Part shown: positions 1-9,555 of the stretch, piece after piece
Layout: the number at the start of each line of letters is the position of its first letter
Position numbering within the stretch: position 1 is the stretch's first letter
From: JBIKWM01 sp044356305
Lineage (GTDB): Bacteria > Bacteroidota > Bacteroidia > UBA10329
DNA: 28,435 nt
Assembly: GCA_044356305.1 (NCBI GenBank)
Contig: JBIKWM010000039.1
Span: 1-28,435, forward strand
Direction: 5' to 3'
The notes under the pieces: generated by a model
Told to the model about the DNA's origin: nothing
The model's database searches: none
What the model saw: only the letters and a program-made list of their open reading frames with translations
Position numbers and translations under genes: made by a program

Positions 1-1
1 T

Positions 2-3000
2 ATCAACCTTGCCGAGGTTGTAAAGGTTGAACACAAGATTCCGCTCATTGATAAGGACGGTGGTAATGCCACCACTGTAGGCTCAGATCAGTTCACCAAA
101 ATGGCAGGACGTTCGGCCGATGCAGTAGTGACCACCGTTGCCGCAGTAAAGGATAATGATGGTAAGGCCGGCAACATCAAAGGCGACCGTGGGGGAGGCG
201 GTGGTTTCGTGTACATTGATGGTGTCAAGGTGTACGGTTCGCAGGCTATCCCGCAGGCCATGGCCGACCAGATCACAGTACTCACGGGTGGTATCCCTGC
301 GCAGTATGGTGATGCAACCGGTGGGATTATCTCTATCACCACTAAGGGTGCTGCCAAACAGACCAATGGTGGGATAGAAATTGTGACCTCTCAGTTTTTG
401 GACGACTTCGGATATAACTTGTTGGCGGCCAATGTGACCGGTCCCCTCATCGGCATCAAGAAAAAGGATAAGGATGGCAATTTCATTAAGAAGGAGAACG
501 GAAAATTTGACAAGGAGCCCATTATCGGCTATTTCTTGGCCGCAGAGGGGTCTTGGATAAAGGACAACAATCCTTCTTCACTTGGCGCCTACAAGGTGAA
601 GGACGATATTCTCAATGACCTTCGTGCAAATCCGGTCCAAAAGAACCCTAACGGTGGTACGTATCTACGTTCTGAGTTTGTGCGCCAAAGCGACTTGGAA
701 AAAACCGGTGCACGGAATAATGTGCGCGAACGCAAGATTGTAGCATCAGGTAACTTGGATGTTTACACTACAAAGAACATCACCCTCAAGTTCGGTGGTT
801 CTATTGACCTGAATGATCAATATGGGGTGAGCCTAGCTGGCAATAGCCGCTATGCCAACTCACTCTTCAACTACAACAATAATGGGTATGCCACAAACCG
901 CGATTGGAGGGTGTTTGGCCGTTTCACCCATCGTTTCGGCAATAGCGCTCCGGGCGAGGAGAACAAGAAAGCGTCTGTAATCTCAAATGCACTTTATAGT
1001 ATTCAAGCAGATTACTCAAGCACATGGCGCGAGGAAGGCGATGCGCGTCACATGGACAATCTGTTCGCTTATGGCCACGTTGGTACATTCAAGACCTATC
1101 GTACCAAGACCTATGCTTTTGGAATAGATGACGCCACCGGTCTGCCGGGCTTCCTGCAGGGCCCTGATCGCGATACGCTTGTCACCTTCACTCCGTCTAC
1201 CATCAACCCTGACCTCGCAGCCTATACGCTTCAGTACTATAATCAGAATCCTATCGCAGAGGAATTTTATGAGAACCTTACTCAGATTCAGAATGACCGT
1301 GGTGCCTTGCGCAATGGCGATATGCCCGATGATGTGTACAACCTATGGTACAACACCGGTCGTCCGTTTAATCGTTATGCTAAGACCGATCAGAATCAGA
1401 TCCGGGTCACCGCTACAGGTTCGTTCGATATCAAGAAACACAGCATTTCATTGGGTTTCGAATATGAGCAACGTAGCGAGAGCTTCATCGGATACTCGCC
1501 TACCGGTCTATGGACCATCATGCGTCAATATGTGAATAATCATCTGGCAAATCAGGATCTGGAAAACCCTGTGGTTCACTATGATGAAGGGGGGAATTAT
1601 ACCGATACGATCAGTTACAATCTTTCATTCAAACCGAGCACTGAAGGATATGCGATTGGGGAGGATCAGGCACTGATTGACTACAACATCCGTCAGGCAC
1701 TCGGACTTGCCACCAACGGAACCGACATAATTGATGTTGACTCATACGACCCCAGTTTTTACAACATCAATTGGTTCAGTGCCGATGAATTGCTGAATAA
1801 CGGCAACAATTATGTGAATTACTATGGTTTTGACCATGCAGGTAATAAGCTGTCGAGCAAACCGACCTTTGATGATTTCTTCACGAAGAAGGATGCCAAC
1901 GGCAAGTTCACTCGCGAGATTGCTCCATTCCAGCCCATATATATTGCGGGATACATTCAGGACGAATTCTCTTTCAAGGATTTGATTTTCCGATTGGGCG
2001 TTCGGGTAGACCGCTACGATGCCAACCAGAAGGTGCTGAAGGATCCGTACTCATTGTTTGAGACCAGAAAGGCAGGTGAAGTATCTGATATCGATGGATT
2101 TCCTGTGACTCATCCGGAGAACATCGGTAGCGATTATGTGGTTTATGTCAATGATATCAAGAACCCTACTTCGATTCTCGGTTATCGGAACGGTAGTACC
2201 TGGTACAACGCCCAAGGCGTGGAAGTCACTGATCCATCGGTCATCCGTACAGGAACTGGAATTGCACCATACCTCAAAGACCTGAATCAAGAGAATGTGA
2301 CATCTTCGGCTTTCACAGACTATGTGCCTCAGGTTAATGTGATGCCGCGTATAAGTTTCTCGTTCCCGATTAGCGAGAACTCGCTGTTCTATGCCAATTA
2401 CGATGTGCTGACCAGCCGTCCGTCAGAGGGTAACAGACTCGATCTGATTGACTATCTGTTCCTTTCGCAGACCACTTCGAACAATACGATCAACAACCCG
2501 AATCTGAAACCTGAGACAACTATCGAATACAGTGTCGGTTTCAAGCAAGTAATTGGAAAGAGCTCTTCGTTGCAGTTGAGCGGATTTTATCGCGAAATGC
2601 GCAACCTGATTCAGGTGCAGCGCTTGCAGGAGGCTTATCCGCGCACGTACACCACTTATTCAAACCTTGACTTCGGTAACGTTAAAGGTCTTACCCTTTC
2701 GTTCGACATGCGTCAGACAAAGAACCTATCGCTGCGCCTTGCATACACCTTGCAATTTGCAGATGGTACAGGTTCCAACGCCACTACAGGTGTCAACGTA
2801 GTTAACTCTGGTTTCCCCAACATCCGTGTCCTTCAGCCACTCGACTTTGACCAACGCCATAACATCGTAGCGACTGTTGACTACCGTTTCGGAGACAAGA
2901 AAGGGCCAAGCACCACCACCAAAGGCGGAAAGACCATATACTGGCTCCAGAATTTCGGCATCAATGCTGTGATCCGTGCTGGTTCGGGTACCCCATATAG

Positions 3001-3415
3001 CCGCCAGAGCAACGTGACTGCTCAAGCTCTCATCGATGGGGGCTCCAATTCGTTTGTTGATGGTTCAATCAACGGGTCGAACATGCCATGGCAGTTCCGT
3101 ATCGACCTGCGTGCCGATAAGGATTTCAACATCAAATGGACGAAGGATAAGGAAGGTAAGCCGGGCAAAAGCTCAGTGCTGAACGTGTATATCCAAGTAC
3201 AGAACCTGCTTGGCACACAGAATGTGATAAATGTATACCGTAAGACCGGTAACCCGAGCGATGACGGTTACTTGGCCGATGCGGGTTCGCAGCCCTCAAT
3301 TCAATCTCAGACAGACGAACAGTCGTTCCGCGACCTCTATGCGATAAAGGTGAATTCGCCAAACAATTACTCCCTGCCCAGGAGGATTCGTTTGGGAATA
3401 ATGCTGAACTTCTGA
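2..3415 (+). CDS. TonB-dependent outer-membrane receptor, 5' partial
   Basis: This is a ligand-gated outer-membrane transporter or receptor energised by TonB; the substrate cannot be read from sequence. The frame is open from base 2, so the gene enters from outside the window. The ATG at 101 is internal, because using it would cut into the plug domain. The plug is visible just downstream (FVYIDGVKVYGS, then ITVLTGGIPAQYGDATGG). A long beta-barrel region follows, with the family-typical NPNLKPETT segment near base 2500, and the protein ends in phenylalanine (LGIMLNF), as outer-membrane barrels usually do. The missing N-terminus would be expected to carry a signal peptide and a carboxypeptidase-regulatory-like domain. 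The next gene starts 25 bases downstream on the same strand, and a PorV/PorQ gene follows that, so it is probably part of a surface-export operon. The family call is firm; the role is inferred. Confidence 0.93.
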   Translation: MNLAEVVKVEHKIPLIDKDGGNATTVGSDQFTKMAGRSADAVVTTVAAVKDNDGKAGNIKGDRGGGGGFVYIDGVKVYGSQAIPQAMADQITVLTGGIPAQYGDATGGIISITTKGAAKQTNGGIEIVTSQFLDDFGYNLLAANVTGPLIGIKKKDKDGNFIKKENGKFDKEPIIGYFLAAEGSWIKDNNPSSLGAYKVKDDILNDLRANPVQKNPNGGTYLRSEFVRQSDLEKTGARNNVRERKIVASGNLDVYTTKNITLKFGGSIDLNDQYGVSLAGNSRYANSLFNYNNNGYATNRDWRVFGRFTHRFGNSAPGEENKKASVISNALYSIQADYSSTWREEGDARHMDNLFAYGHVGTFKTYRTKTYAFGIDDATGLPGFLQGPDRDTLVTFTPSTINPDLAAYTLQYYNQNPIAEEFYENLTQIQNDRGALRNGDMPDDVYNLWYNTGRPFNRYAKTDQNQIRVTATGSFDIKKHSISLGFEYEQRSESFIGYSPTGLWTIMRQYVNNHLANQDLENPVVHYDEGGNYTDTISYNLSFKPSTEGYAIGEDQALIDYNIRQALGLATNGTDIIDVDSYDPSFYNINWFSADELLNNGNNYVNYYGFDHAGNKLSSKPTFDDFFTKKDANGKFTREIAPFQPIYIAGYIQDEFSFKDLIFRLGVRVDRYDANQKVLKDPYSLFETRKAGEVSDIDGFPVTHPENIGSDYVVYVNDIKNPTSILGYRNGSTWYNAQGVEVTDPSVIRTGTGIAPYLKDLNQENVTSSAFTDYVPQVNVMPRISFSFPISENSLFYANYDVLTSRPSEGNRLDLIDYLFLSQTTSNNTINNPNLKPETTIEYSVGFKQVIGKSSSLQLSGFYREMRNLIQVQRLQEAYPRTYTTYSNLDFGNVKGLTLSFDMRQTKNLSLRLAYTLQFADGTGSNATTGVNVVNSGFPNIRVLQPLDFDQRHNIVATVDYRFGDKKGPSTTTKGGKTIYWLQNFGINAVIRAGSGTPYSRQSNVTAQALIDGGSNSFVDGSINGSNMPWQFRIDLRADKDFNIKWTKDKEGKPGKSSVLNVYIQVQNLLGTQNVINVYRKTGNPSDDGYLADAGSQPSIQSQTDEQSFRDLYAIKVNSPNNYSLPRRIRLGIMLNF

Positions 3416-3440
3416 ACTTGAACCGATAAGATACAATACA

Positions 3441-6400
3441 ATGAAACGCATACCTCACTTTGTGATGCCTTTGCTGGTGGTGCTCATCACCGCTCAATGG
3501 GCATCGGCTTTCAAGACCCAACCGGGGTCTGGCGGGTTGAGTGGAAAGAATGAGAACGTGGCAGCAGGTTGCGCCCCCCCCTCATCCTCTGTTACGCTCG
3601 ACCTTAACAACGTCCGCACCATCATTCATACCGGTGGTGACATGTACTGGGATCTGATCACCAATGCTCGTTACGAGATTCCGAAGAATGGCGGTAAACA
3701 CTCCATTTTCGCTGGTTCTCTGTGGATGGGTGGAGTTGACGTGAACAACCAGTTGAAGGTGGCTGCCATGCGCTTCCGCGGCAATGGCTACGATTTCTGG
3801 CCGGGACCATTGGATCTGGTCAACGCAGAGATCAGCAGTGGAACTTGTGCGGCTTATGACGAGTTCTTCACTATCACCCGCACCGAGGTTGACTTGTTTG
3901 TTGCGTGGTTCGACTGCGCCCAAAGCCCGGCCACGTGCGATGCTAATGCAGAATATCCAGGCTATACTGTTCCTCGGAGCATTACCGAATGGCCTGCCCA
4001 TGGTGATGTAAGTGTCGGGCAGGACTATAACCTGGCGCCCTATTTTGATAAGGATGGCAATGGAGCATACAACCCGATAGATGGTGGTGATTATCCGTTC
4101 TACGAGCGGTCCTCTAATCCAAACTGTAATGTGGACCGGGAGGCGCGTCTGTATGGTGACGAGACGCACTGGTGGGTGTTCAATGATAAGGGGAACATCC
4201 ACACCGAATCAGGTGGTAGTGCAATCGGCATGGAGGTGCGTGGCCAAGTGTTCGCCTTTGCCACCAATGATGAGATAAACGACATGACCTTCAACAACTA
4301 CGAGTTGTACAACCGTGGTTCATTCACATTGACAAACACCTACTTTGCCACGTTCTTGGATCCTGATCTTGGATTCTATCAGGACGACTACGTAGGTTGT
4401 GATGTAAGACGAGGTCTGGGATATTGCTACAACGGCAATGCTGTTGATGGCACAGGTGGTCCGCAACATTACGGAGCCAATCCCCCTGCTGTCGGCATCG
4501 ACTTTTTCCAAGGCCCGTTCCAAGATAACGATGGTGTGGACAACCCACTTTATAATAACTGCGAAGTTGCGCAGGCTCAGAATGAGAATGGTATTGTTTA
4601 CAAGGGCATCGGTATTGGTTACGGGGATGGAATAGCTGATAACGAGCGTTTTGGGATGCGCAAGTTCGTGTATTTCAACAACGTTGGTCAGGGCAACCCA
4701 GCAACTCAGGATCCAGAGAGCGCCCCTCAGTACTACAATTTCATGCGGGGTATTTGGAAGGACAACAACCCGATGTGCTACGGTGCTGACGGTCACCCTT
4801 CAGGTGGATGCAACGGTACCACTGCCAGTTACATGTTTGCTGGCGATTCTGACCCCTGCTCATGGAGCACCGATGGCAATCAGCAGGCCTTTGAATGGAC
4901 CGAGCAGCAGGCAGGTAACCTGCCTTTCGACAGGCGTTTTGTACAAAGTGCCGGCCCGTTCACGCTGCTGCCAGGTGCGAAGAACCTGATCACTTATGGT
5001 GTAGTGTGGGCACGTGCCACTCAGGCCAGCGACCCATTCGCGTCAGTAGAGAAGCTTCGCGTGGTAGATGACAAGGCCCAAGCCCTTTTCGACAACTGCT
5101 TCATCCTCATTGACGGACCTGATGCTCCGAATGTTGAGGTTGTTGAGTTGGATCGTGAAATTGTGCTCATGTACGACAACCCAACTGTATCGAACAACTA
5201 TCAGGAGGGATATGCTCAGGTGGATCCTTTCATCATTTCGCTAGATACCGTCACCTATGATAACGTTTATCGTTTCCAAGGTTATCAGGTGTTCCAATTG
5301 AAGAATGAGACGGTAAGCTCATCTGAATTGGGCAATCCAGACGTGGCCCGTGTTGTAGCTCAATACGACATTAAGGATTTCCATCCTGTCTCTGGTGCTC
5401 CGATCGGTCAACTGGTAAACTTCACCTATTCAGAAGAACTGAATGGCAACATACCGACCGAAATGGTGAATGGAAGCAATGCCGGGATAAAGCATTCTGT
5501 GCGCATTACTCAGGATGAGTTCGCTACAGGTGACCGTAGGCTGGTTAACCACAAAAAGTACTACTTCATGGTGGTGGCCTATGCCTACAACAATTTCAAG
5601 GACTACGATCCCAATGACCCATTGCGTTTGGATGGACAGAAGAAGCCTTATCTGGCTGGACGTAAGAATGCCTATGGTGGAGCCATTCCTTCAGTTCTGT
5701 GCATCCCGCACAAGAACGACCCTGAGAACGGAGGGAGCATAGTCAATGCCCAGTATGGCGATACTCCGCAGCTGACGCGTGTGGAAGGACAAGGCAACGG
5801 AGGTCGCGACCTGAAGTTGACGGCTGAATCGATTCAGAAGATTCTGAATAGCGGTAAGGAGCAGCTGATCACTTATGAGAACGGTCGCGGTCCGGTTGAT
5901 ATCAAAGTGGTCAACCCATTGAAAGTCCCCAATGCTGAGTTCAAATTCAAGATTCTGGATACTGTGACCCCTGGTAATTTGAATGATGCTTATTGGAGTT
6001 TGGAGTGCATCGGTGGTAACTGCCCAGAAGGCACTGATGTCGTGTACGCTGAGAGGCCAATTGGACTTAGCAATGGTAACGAGCAGATAATCAACGACTG
6101 GGGACTCTCTGTTTTCATTGAACAGACAAGTGATCCGGAATTGGATGTTGCCACTGGATTCATAAGCGCTACCATCAGCTATTCGAACCAGAACTATTGG
6201 TTCACTGGGATTCCTGATGTTGACGGTTCATCACCATTCAATTGGATACGTTCGGGCACTGTTGCTACAGACGACCAGAATCCGGGTGGTGAGGATTATG
6301 GAGATTCGCTTCAGGCATATGAGAGTGTCCTTGAGGGCACTTGGGCTCCTTATCGCTTGGCCTGTCATAACATAGATACCGTTGACGGTTCGCCCGCTTG

Positions 6401-7463
6401 GGAGAAATTCAAGTCCCTTGTGAAATTGGAGGACCTTGCCAGTGTCGATGTGATAATAACCAGCGATCAATCTAAATGGACGCGCTGTCCTGTAATTGAG
6501 TTGGCTAGGGCCGGACTTCCGACCATAGGTGGTGCGAAAAGGATGAACCTTCGCATGAGTCCATCTGTAGGGAAAGATGGAAAGCCTGATGGTACTGGTA
6601 CAGGTATGAGCTGGTTTCCGGGGTATGCTATCAACGTTGAGACCGGAGAGCGCCTCAATATGGCATTTGGCGAAAACTCATGGTTGCTCAACGATAACGG
6701 TGGCGACATGATCTGGAACCCGACAAGCAATGTGGTGGACAACAACTTCGACCCAGCCACGAACTTTGTGGGAGTGCAGTTCGGTGGCATGCACTACATC
6801 TACGTTTTTGGTCATAATGGCGATAACGTGGCTGACGATGTGCCAGCGTACGATGAGGGTCAGTTCATTTATGAGAAACTCTCATCTGGGAACTTCAATC
6901 CGACAGACCCTGACAAGCGCAAGGTTTATAAGGATGCTATGTGGACCTGCCTGCCTATAACAGTGCCTGGCGCAACATTGCTAAGCAGTGATGTCAAGGT
7001 TGAACTTAGGGTGACCAAACCGTACAAGTCCGGACTTGCAGCAGGTTGGTTAGCCCCTGCACCCGAGAACAATGACCTCCCGATGTACACATTCGGTACG
7101 GGTGACCTGGCCATAGCAACCAACGACATGCCTACAGCCAAAGATGCCCTTGACATGATTCGTGCGGTGCCCAATCCCTACTACGCTTTCTCGAGCTATG
7201 AGAAGAACCAATTGGACAATGTGGTGAAGATTATCAATCTGCCACAGGTTTGTAACGTCTCAATCTTTGATGTGAGCGGTACGCTAGTGCGCAAGTTTGC
7301 CAAGGGCAGTCCTATCACTTCACTCGATTGGGATCTTAAGAATCATAAGAACATACCCATCTCCAGCGGGGTGTACCTGATTCATGTGGAAGTACCCGGA
7401 GTAGGTGAGAAAGTGATCAAGTGGTTCGGAACTGTCCGTCAGCTTGACCTTCAATCGTTCTGA
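3441..7463 (+). CDS. Large secreted protein with C-terminal T9SS-type sorting domain
   Basis: This 1340-residue protein has a clear signal peptide (about residues 1-23, ending ASA) and no internal membrane segment. Near residues 203-219 there is an acidic loop (DKDGNGAYNPIDGGDYP) resembling a calcium-binding DxDGNG loop. The last roughly 100 residues form a FlgD/Por-secretion-like beta domain: VPNPYYAFSSYE, then SIFDVSGTLVRKF, then SSGVYLIHVEVPG near the end. Domains of this type direct Bacteroidota proteins through the type IX system to the cell surface. It lies between a TonB receptor gene and a PorV/PorQ-family gene with only short gaps (25 and 41 bases), which suggests co-transcription and possibly a surface complex. 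I recognise no catalytic domain, so the function is unknown. The start is the only ATG that gives a signal peptide. Confidence 0.88.
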   Translation: MKRIPHFVMPLLVVLITAQWASAFKTQPGSGGLSGKNENVAAGCAPPSSSVTLDLNNVRTIIHTGGDMYWDLITNARYEIPKNGGKHSIFAGSLWMGGVDVNNQLKVAAMRFRGNGYDFWPGPLDLVNAEISSGTCAAYDEFFTITRTEVDLFVAWFDCAQSPATCDANAEYPGYTVPRSITEWPAHGDVSVGQDYNLAPYFDKDGNGAYNPIDGGDYPFYERSSNPNCNVDREARLYGDETHWWVFNDKGNIHTESGGSAIGMEVRGQVFAFATNDEINDMTFNNYELYNRGSFTLTNTYFATFLDPDLGFYQDDYVGCDVRRGLGYCYNGNAVDGTGGPQHYGANPPAVGIDFFQGPFQDNDGVDNPLYNNCEVAQAQNENGIVYKGIGIGYGDGIADNERFGMRKFVYFNNVGQGNPATQDPESAPQYYNFMRGIWKDNNPMCYGADGHPSGGCNGTTASYMFAGDSDPCSWSTDGNQQAFEWTEQQAGNLPFDRRFVQSAGPFTLLPGAKNLITYGVVWARATQASDPFASVEKLRVVDDKAQALFDNCFILIDGPDAPNVEVVELDREIVLMYDNPTVSNNYQEGYAQVDPFIISLDTVTYDNVYRFQGYQVFQLKNETVSSSELGNPDVARVVAQYDIKDFHPVSGAPIGQLVNFTYSEELNGNIPTEMVNGSNAGIKHSVRITQDEFATGDRRLVNHKKYYFMVVAYAYNNFKDYDPNDPLRLDGQKKPYLAGRKNAYGGAIPSVLCIPHKNDPENGGSIVNAQYGDTPQLTRVEGQGNGGRDLKLTAESIQKILNSGKEQLITYENGRGPVDIKVVNPLKVPNAEFKFKILDTVTPGNLNDAYWSLECIGGNCPEGTDVVYAERPIGLSNGNEQIINDWGLSVFIEQTSDPELDVATGFISATISYSNQNYWFTGIPDVDGSSPFNWIRSGTVATDDQNPGGEDYGDSLQAYESVLEGTWAPYRLACHNIDTVDGSPAWEKFKSLVKLEDLASVDVIITSDQSKWTRCPVIELARAGLPTIGGAKRMNLRMSPSVGKDGKPDGTGTGMSWFPGYAINVETGERLNMAFGENSWLLNDNGGDMIWNPTSNVVDNNFDPATNFVGVQFGGMHYIYVFGHNGDNVADDVPAYDEGQFIYEKLSSGNFNPTDPDKRKVYKDAMWTCLPITVPGATLLSSDVKVELRVTKPYKSGLAAGWLAPAPENNDLPMYTFGTGDLAIATNDMPTAKDALDMIRAVPNPYYAFSSYEKNQLDNVVKIINLPQVCNVSIFDVSGTLVRKFAKGSPITSLDWDLKNHKNIPISSGVYLIHVEVPGVGEKVIKWFGTVRQLDLQSF

Positions 7464-7504
7464 ACTTGTATTTAAACCGATCTGAACTCTCAGAGTAAGA
7501 GAAG

Positions 7505-8593
7505 ATGAGAAAGACCTTTAGGAATTCAGCATTTGTTGCCCTCACCATGGCCGTGGCTTCCACGGCCATGGCGGGTAACTCAGACCGCACCGGACAGGCA
7601 GGCGCATCGCAGCTCCTTATCAATCCTTGGGCACGCAGTTCTGGTTTGGGTGGGGCCAATTCAGCCTCAGTCCGTGGACTGGAGGCTCAGTTCCTGAACA
7701 TTGCCGGAATGGCTTTCACACAGCGTACTGAGGTGCTGTTTGCCAACACTCAATGGCTTGTTGGTAGTGGTGTTATGCTGAACACCTTCGGTCTGTCGCA
7801 AAAGATAGGTAAGGAAGGCAGTGGTGGCGTGCTTGGCTTGGGTATCATGAACATGAGTTTCGGTGACATTGATGTGACCACTGTCGATATCCCAGAAGGG
7901 GGCATCGGTACATTCACCCCGAATTACCTGAACATAGGCCTATCCTACGCCAAACAATTCTCTAACAGCATCAATGCGGGCATCACAGTGCGCATGGTAA
8001 ATGAGAGCATTTCGAACCTGAGCGCCACAACTGTGGCGTTTGATGCCGGGGTGAGCTATACTACTACCTTGGGTAAGCGCGATAAGGAGAAGAACAAGAA
8101 CAACGTGGCTTTTGCCATCACTTTGAAGAACGTTGGGCCACCCATGAAAATGGGAGGTGACGGTCTTTCGACCCGTGTGGTACTGAATTCGGGCCACAGC
8201 CTAACCGGTGAGATGCGCCCTGCTCAGTACGAGTTGCCATCGTTACTGAACATTGGCGTGAGCTATTTCTGGCGGAACGCTAACCTGATGCACGAGATAG
8301 GTTTGCATGGCTCATACACTGCCAATGCCTTCTCTAAGGATCAGTTCTCTTTCGGCTTGGAATATAATTTCCGTAAGATGTTCATGGTTCGTGGTGGCTA
8401 TGTGTTGCAGACGGGTGGCGATCCTGATTTCGCTTATTCTGCATTGACTGGCCCGACTGCTGGTGCATCGGTCGAGTTCCCGATCACCAAGAAAGGCTCT
8501 GAGAAGAAGTCGACTTTAGGTATCGACTACTCATTCCGCGCCACTAACCCTTTCAACGGGGTACATTCTGTGGGCATTCGATTCGCTCTCTGA
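7505..8593 (+). CDS. PorV/PorQ-family outer-membrane beta-barrel protein
   Basis: This is a 362-residue outer-membrane barrel protein. The signal peptide is about residues 1-23 (MRKTFRNSAFVALTMAVASTAMA), followed by a segment typical of the PorV/PorQ family: GASQLLINPWARSSGLGGAN, then a region around GLEAQFLNIAGMAF. The chain ends in alternating hydrophobic strands (HSVGIRFAL). PorV is the T9SS shuttle protein that hands substrates from the translocon to the cell-surface attachment complex; PorQ-type members have related roles. Here the gene is third in the operon, behind a receptor and a protein with a sorting-type tail, so it may be a dedicated partner for that cargo rather than the general PorV. 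That role is inference. A strong terminator begins 28 bases after the stop. Confidence 0.85.
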   Translation: MRKTFRNSAFVALTMAVASTAMAGNSDRTGQAGASQLLINPWARSSGLGGANSASVRGLEAQFLNIAGMAFTQRTEVLFANTQWLVGSGVMLNTFGLSQKIGKEGSGGVLGLGIMNMSFGDIDVTTVDIPEGGIGTFTPNYLNIGLSYAKQFSNSINAGITVRMVNESISNLSATTVAFDAGVSYTTTLGKRDKEKNKNNVAFAITLKNVGPPMKMGGDGLSTRVVLNSGHSLTGEMRPAQYELPSLLNIGVSYFWRNANLMHEIGLHGSYTANAFSKDQFSFGLEYNFRKMFMVRGGYVLQTGGDPDFAYSALTGPTAGASVEFPITKKGSEKKSTLGIDYSFRATNPFNGVHSVGIRFAL

Positions 8594-8607
8594 GCCACAT
8601 CATTCCT

Positions 8608-8615
8608 TAACTTTG
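8608..8615 (+). promoter_or_regulatory. Candidate -7 promoter element TAACTTTG upstream of greA
   Basis: TAACTTTG matches the Bacteroidota -7 consensus TAnnTTTG exactly. No convincing TTG-type -33 element lies 19-21 bases upstream. It lies between the PorV-family stop and the terminator hairpin, so a transcript from it would start just before or inside the hairpin. The assignment is tentative. Confidence 0.4.
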
Positions 8616-8620
8616 CATCG

Positions 8621-8657
8621 AGAGTCCCGGACGGTGTTCCGGGATTCTTTTGTTTTT
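8621..8657 (+). terminator. Rho-independent terminator after the TonB/PorV operon
   Basis: An 11-bp stem with one G-U pair (arms 8621-8631 and 8638-8648, core TCCCGGA/TCCGGGA) has a 6-base loop and is followed by a T-rich tract at 8648-8657. It closes the 2-8593 operon and lies in the greA leader. Confidence 0.85.
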
Positions 8658-8678
8658 GTACCCATTCAACACAAAGTC

Positions 8679-9149
8679 ATGTCTACCACTTATTTCACCC
8701 AAGAGGGACTGGATAAACTGAAGGCTGAGCTAGATCAGCTGAAATCGGTTGAGCGCAAGAAAATTTCGGCTCAGATAGCTGAGGCGCGCGATAAGGGTGA
8801 CTTATCTGAGAATGCCGAATACGATGCTGCTAAGGATGCGCAGGGCCTATTGGAGCTACGCATCTCCAAATTGGAGGACACGATTGCCACTGCGAGGATC
8901 ATAGATCAGAGTAAGTTGGATACTGACAGAGTTCTCATCTTGAGTAAGGTCAGGATCAAGAATCGTCTCAATGGTATGGAGATGGGCTACACCATTGTTC
9001 CGGAGAATGAAGCGAATCTTAAGGAGGCGAAGATTTCTGTTGAAAGCCCCATAGCCAAAGGCCTTTTGGGCAAGAAGGTAGGCGAAGTGGCAGAGATACA
9101 GGTGCCCAGCGGAAAGGTTCAGTTTGAAGTGATTGACATCTCACGTTGA
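8679..9149 (+). CDS. greA: Transcription elongation factor GreA
   Basis: GreA enters the secondary channel of RNA polymerase and stimulates cleavage of backtracked transcripts. The 156-residue length is normal for the family. The N-terminal coiled coil carries the hallmark tip EARDKGDLSENAEYDAA, with acidic residues D41 and E44 at the positions that act in catalysis. The C-terminal FKBP-like domain includes a GLLGKKVGEVAEIQVPSG segment. I chose the ATG at 8679, which gives the typical MSTTYFTQEG start. An in-frame TTG at 8613 would extend the protein through the terminator hairpin, and that TTG is itself the end of a promoter-like TAACTTTG. The HIT gene starts one base after this stop, so the pair is probably translationally coupled. 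Confidence 0.96.
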   Translation: MSTTYFTQEGLDKLKAELDQLKSVERKKISAQIAEARDKGDLSENAEYDAAKDAQGLLELRISKLEDTIATARIIDQSKLDTDRVLILSKVRIKNRLNGMEMGYTIVPENEANLKEAKISVESPIAKGLLGKKVGEVAEIQVPSGKVQFEVIDISR

Positions 9150-9150
9150 G

Positions 9151-9555
9151 ATGGCTTCCATTTTCAGCCAGATTATAACTGGCGAGATACCCTGCCACAA
9201 AGTTGGCGAGAATCAGGACTGTATCGCGTTTCTCGATATCAGCCCTTTGGCTGTGGGCCACGTTCTGGTAGTGCCGAAAACGGAGGTAGATTACCTCTTC
9301 GACTTGGATGACCCATTATACCTGAGATTGATGTCTTTTGCAAAGCAGGTGGCTAAGGCACAGCGCCAGGTCATTCCATGCCAACGCATTGGTGTTTGCG
9401 TTATTGGGCTTGAAGTGCCTCACGCCCACATACATCTGATACCGATGAACAGCGTGAGCGACATGAATTTCTCGCGACCTAAACTGCAGTTGTCTGCCGA
9501 ACTGATGGCTGACACAGCATCCAAGATAGCGGCTGCCTTGAGCGGTCAGGCCTGA
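9151..9555 (+). CDS. HIT-family (histidine triad) nucleotide-binding protein
   Basis: This 134-residue HIT-domain protein is probably a purine nucleotide phosphoramidase or dinucleotide hydrolase; the exact substrate is unknown. The triad motif HAHIHLIP is at residues 91-98 (H91, H93, H95). The N-terminus shows the family pattern FSQIITGEIPCHKVGEN, with FLDISPLAVGHVLVVPK after it. The ATG at 9151 comes one base after the greA stop; an upstream TTG at 9133 would overlap greA and is less likely. Pairing of greA with a HIT gene is common in Bacteroidota. The 3' end overlaps the end of the opposite-strand ruvC by 10 bases, leaving no room for a conventional terminator. Confidence 0.93.
   Translation: MASIFSQIITGEIPCHKVGENQDCIAFLDISPLAVGHVLVVPKTEVDYLFDLDDPLYLRLMSFAKQVAKAQRQVIPCQRIGVCVIGLEVPHAHIHLIPMNSVSDMNFSRPKLQLSAELMADTASKIAAALSGQA

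Noticed and set aside
8613..8678. N-terminal extension of greA from a TTG
   Set aside because: It would translate the terminator hairpin, and the TTG is the end of a promoter-like box; GreA proteins start at the MSTTYFTQEG position.
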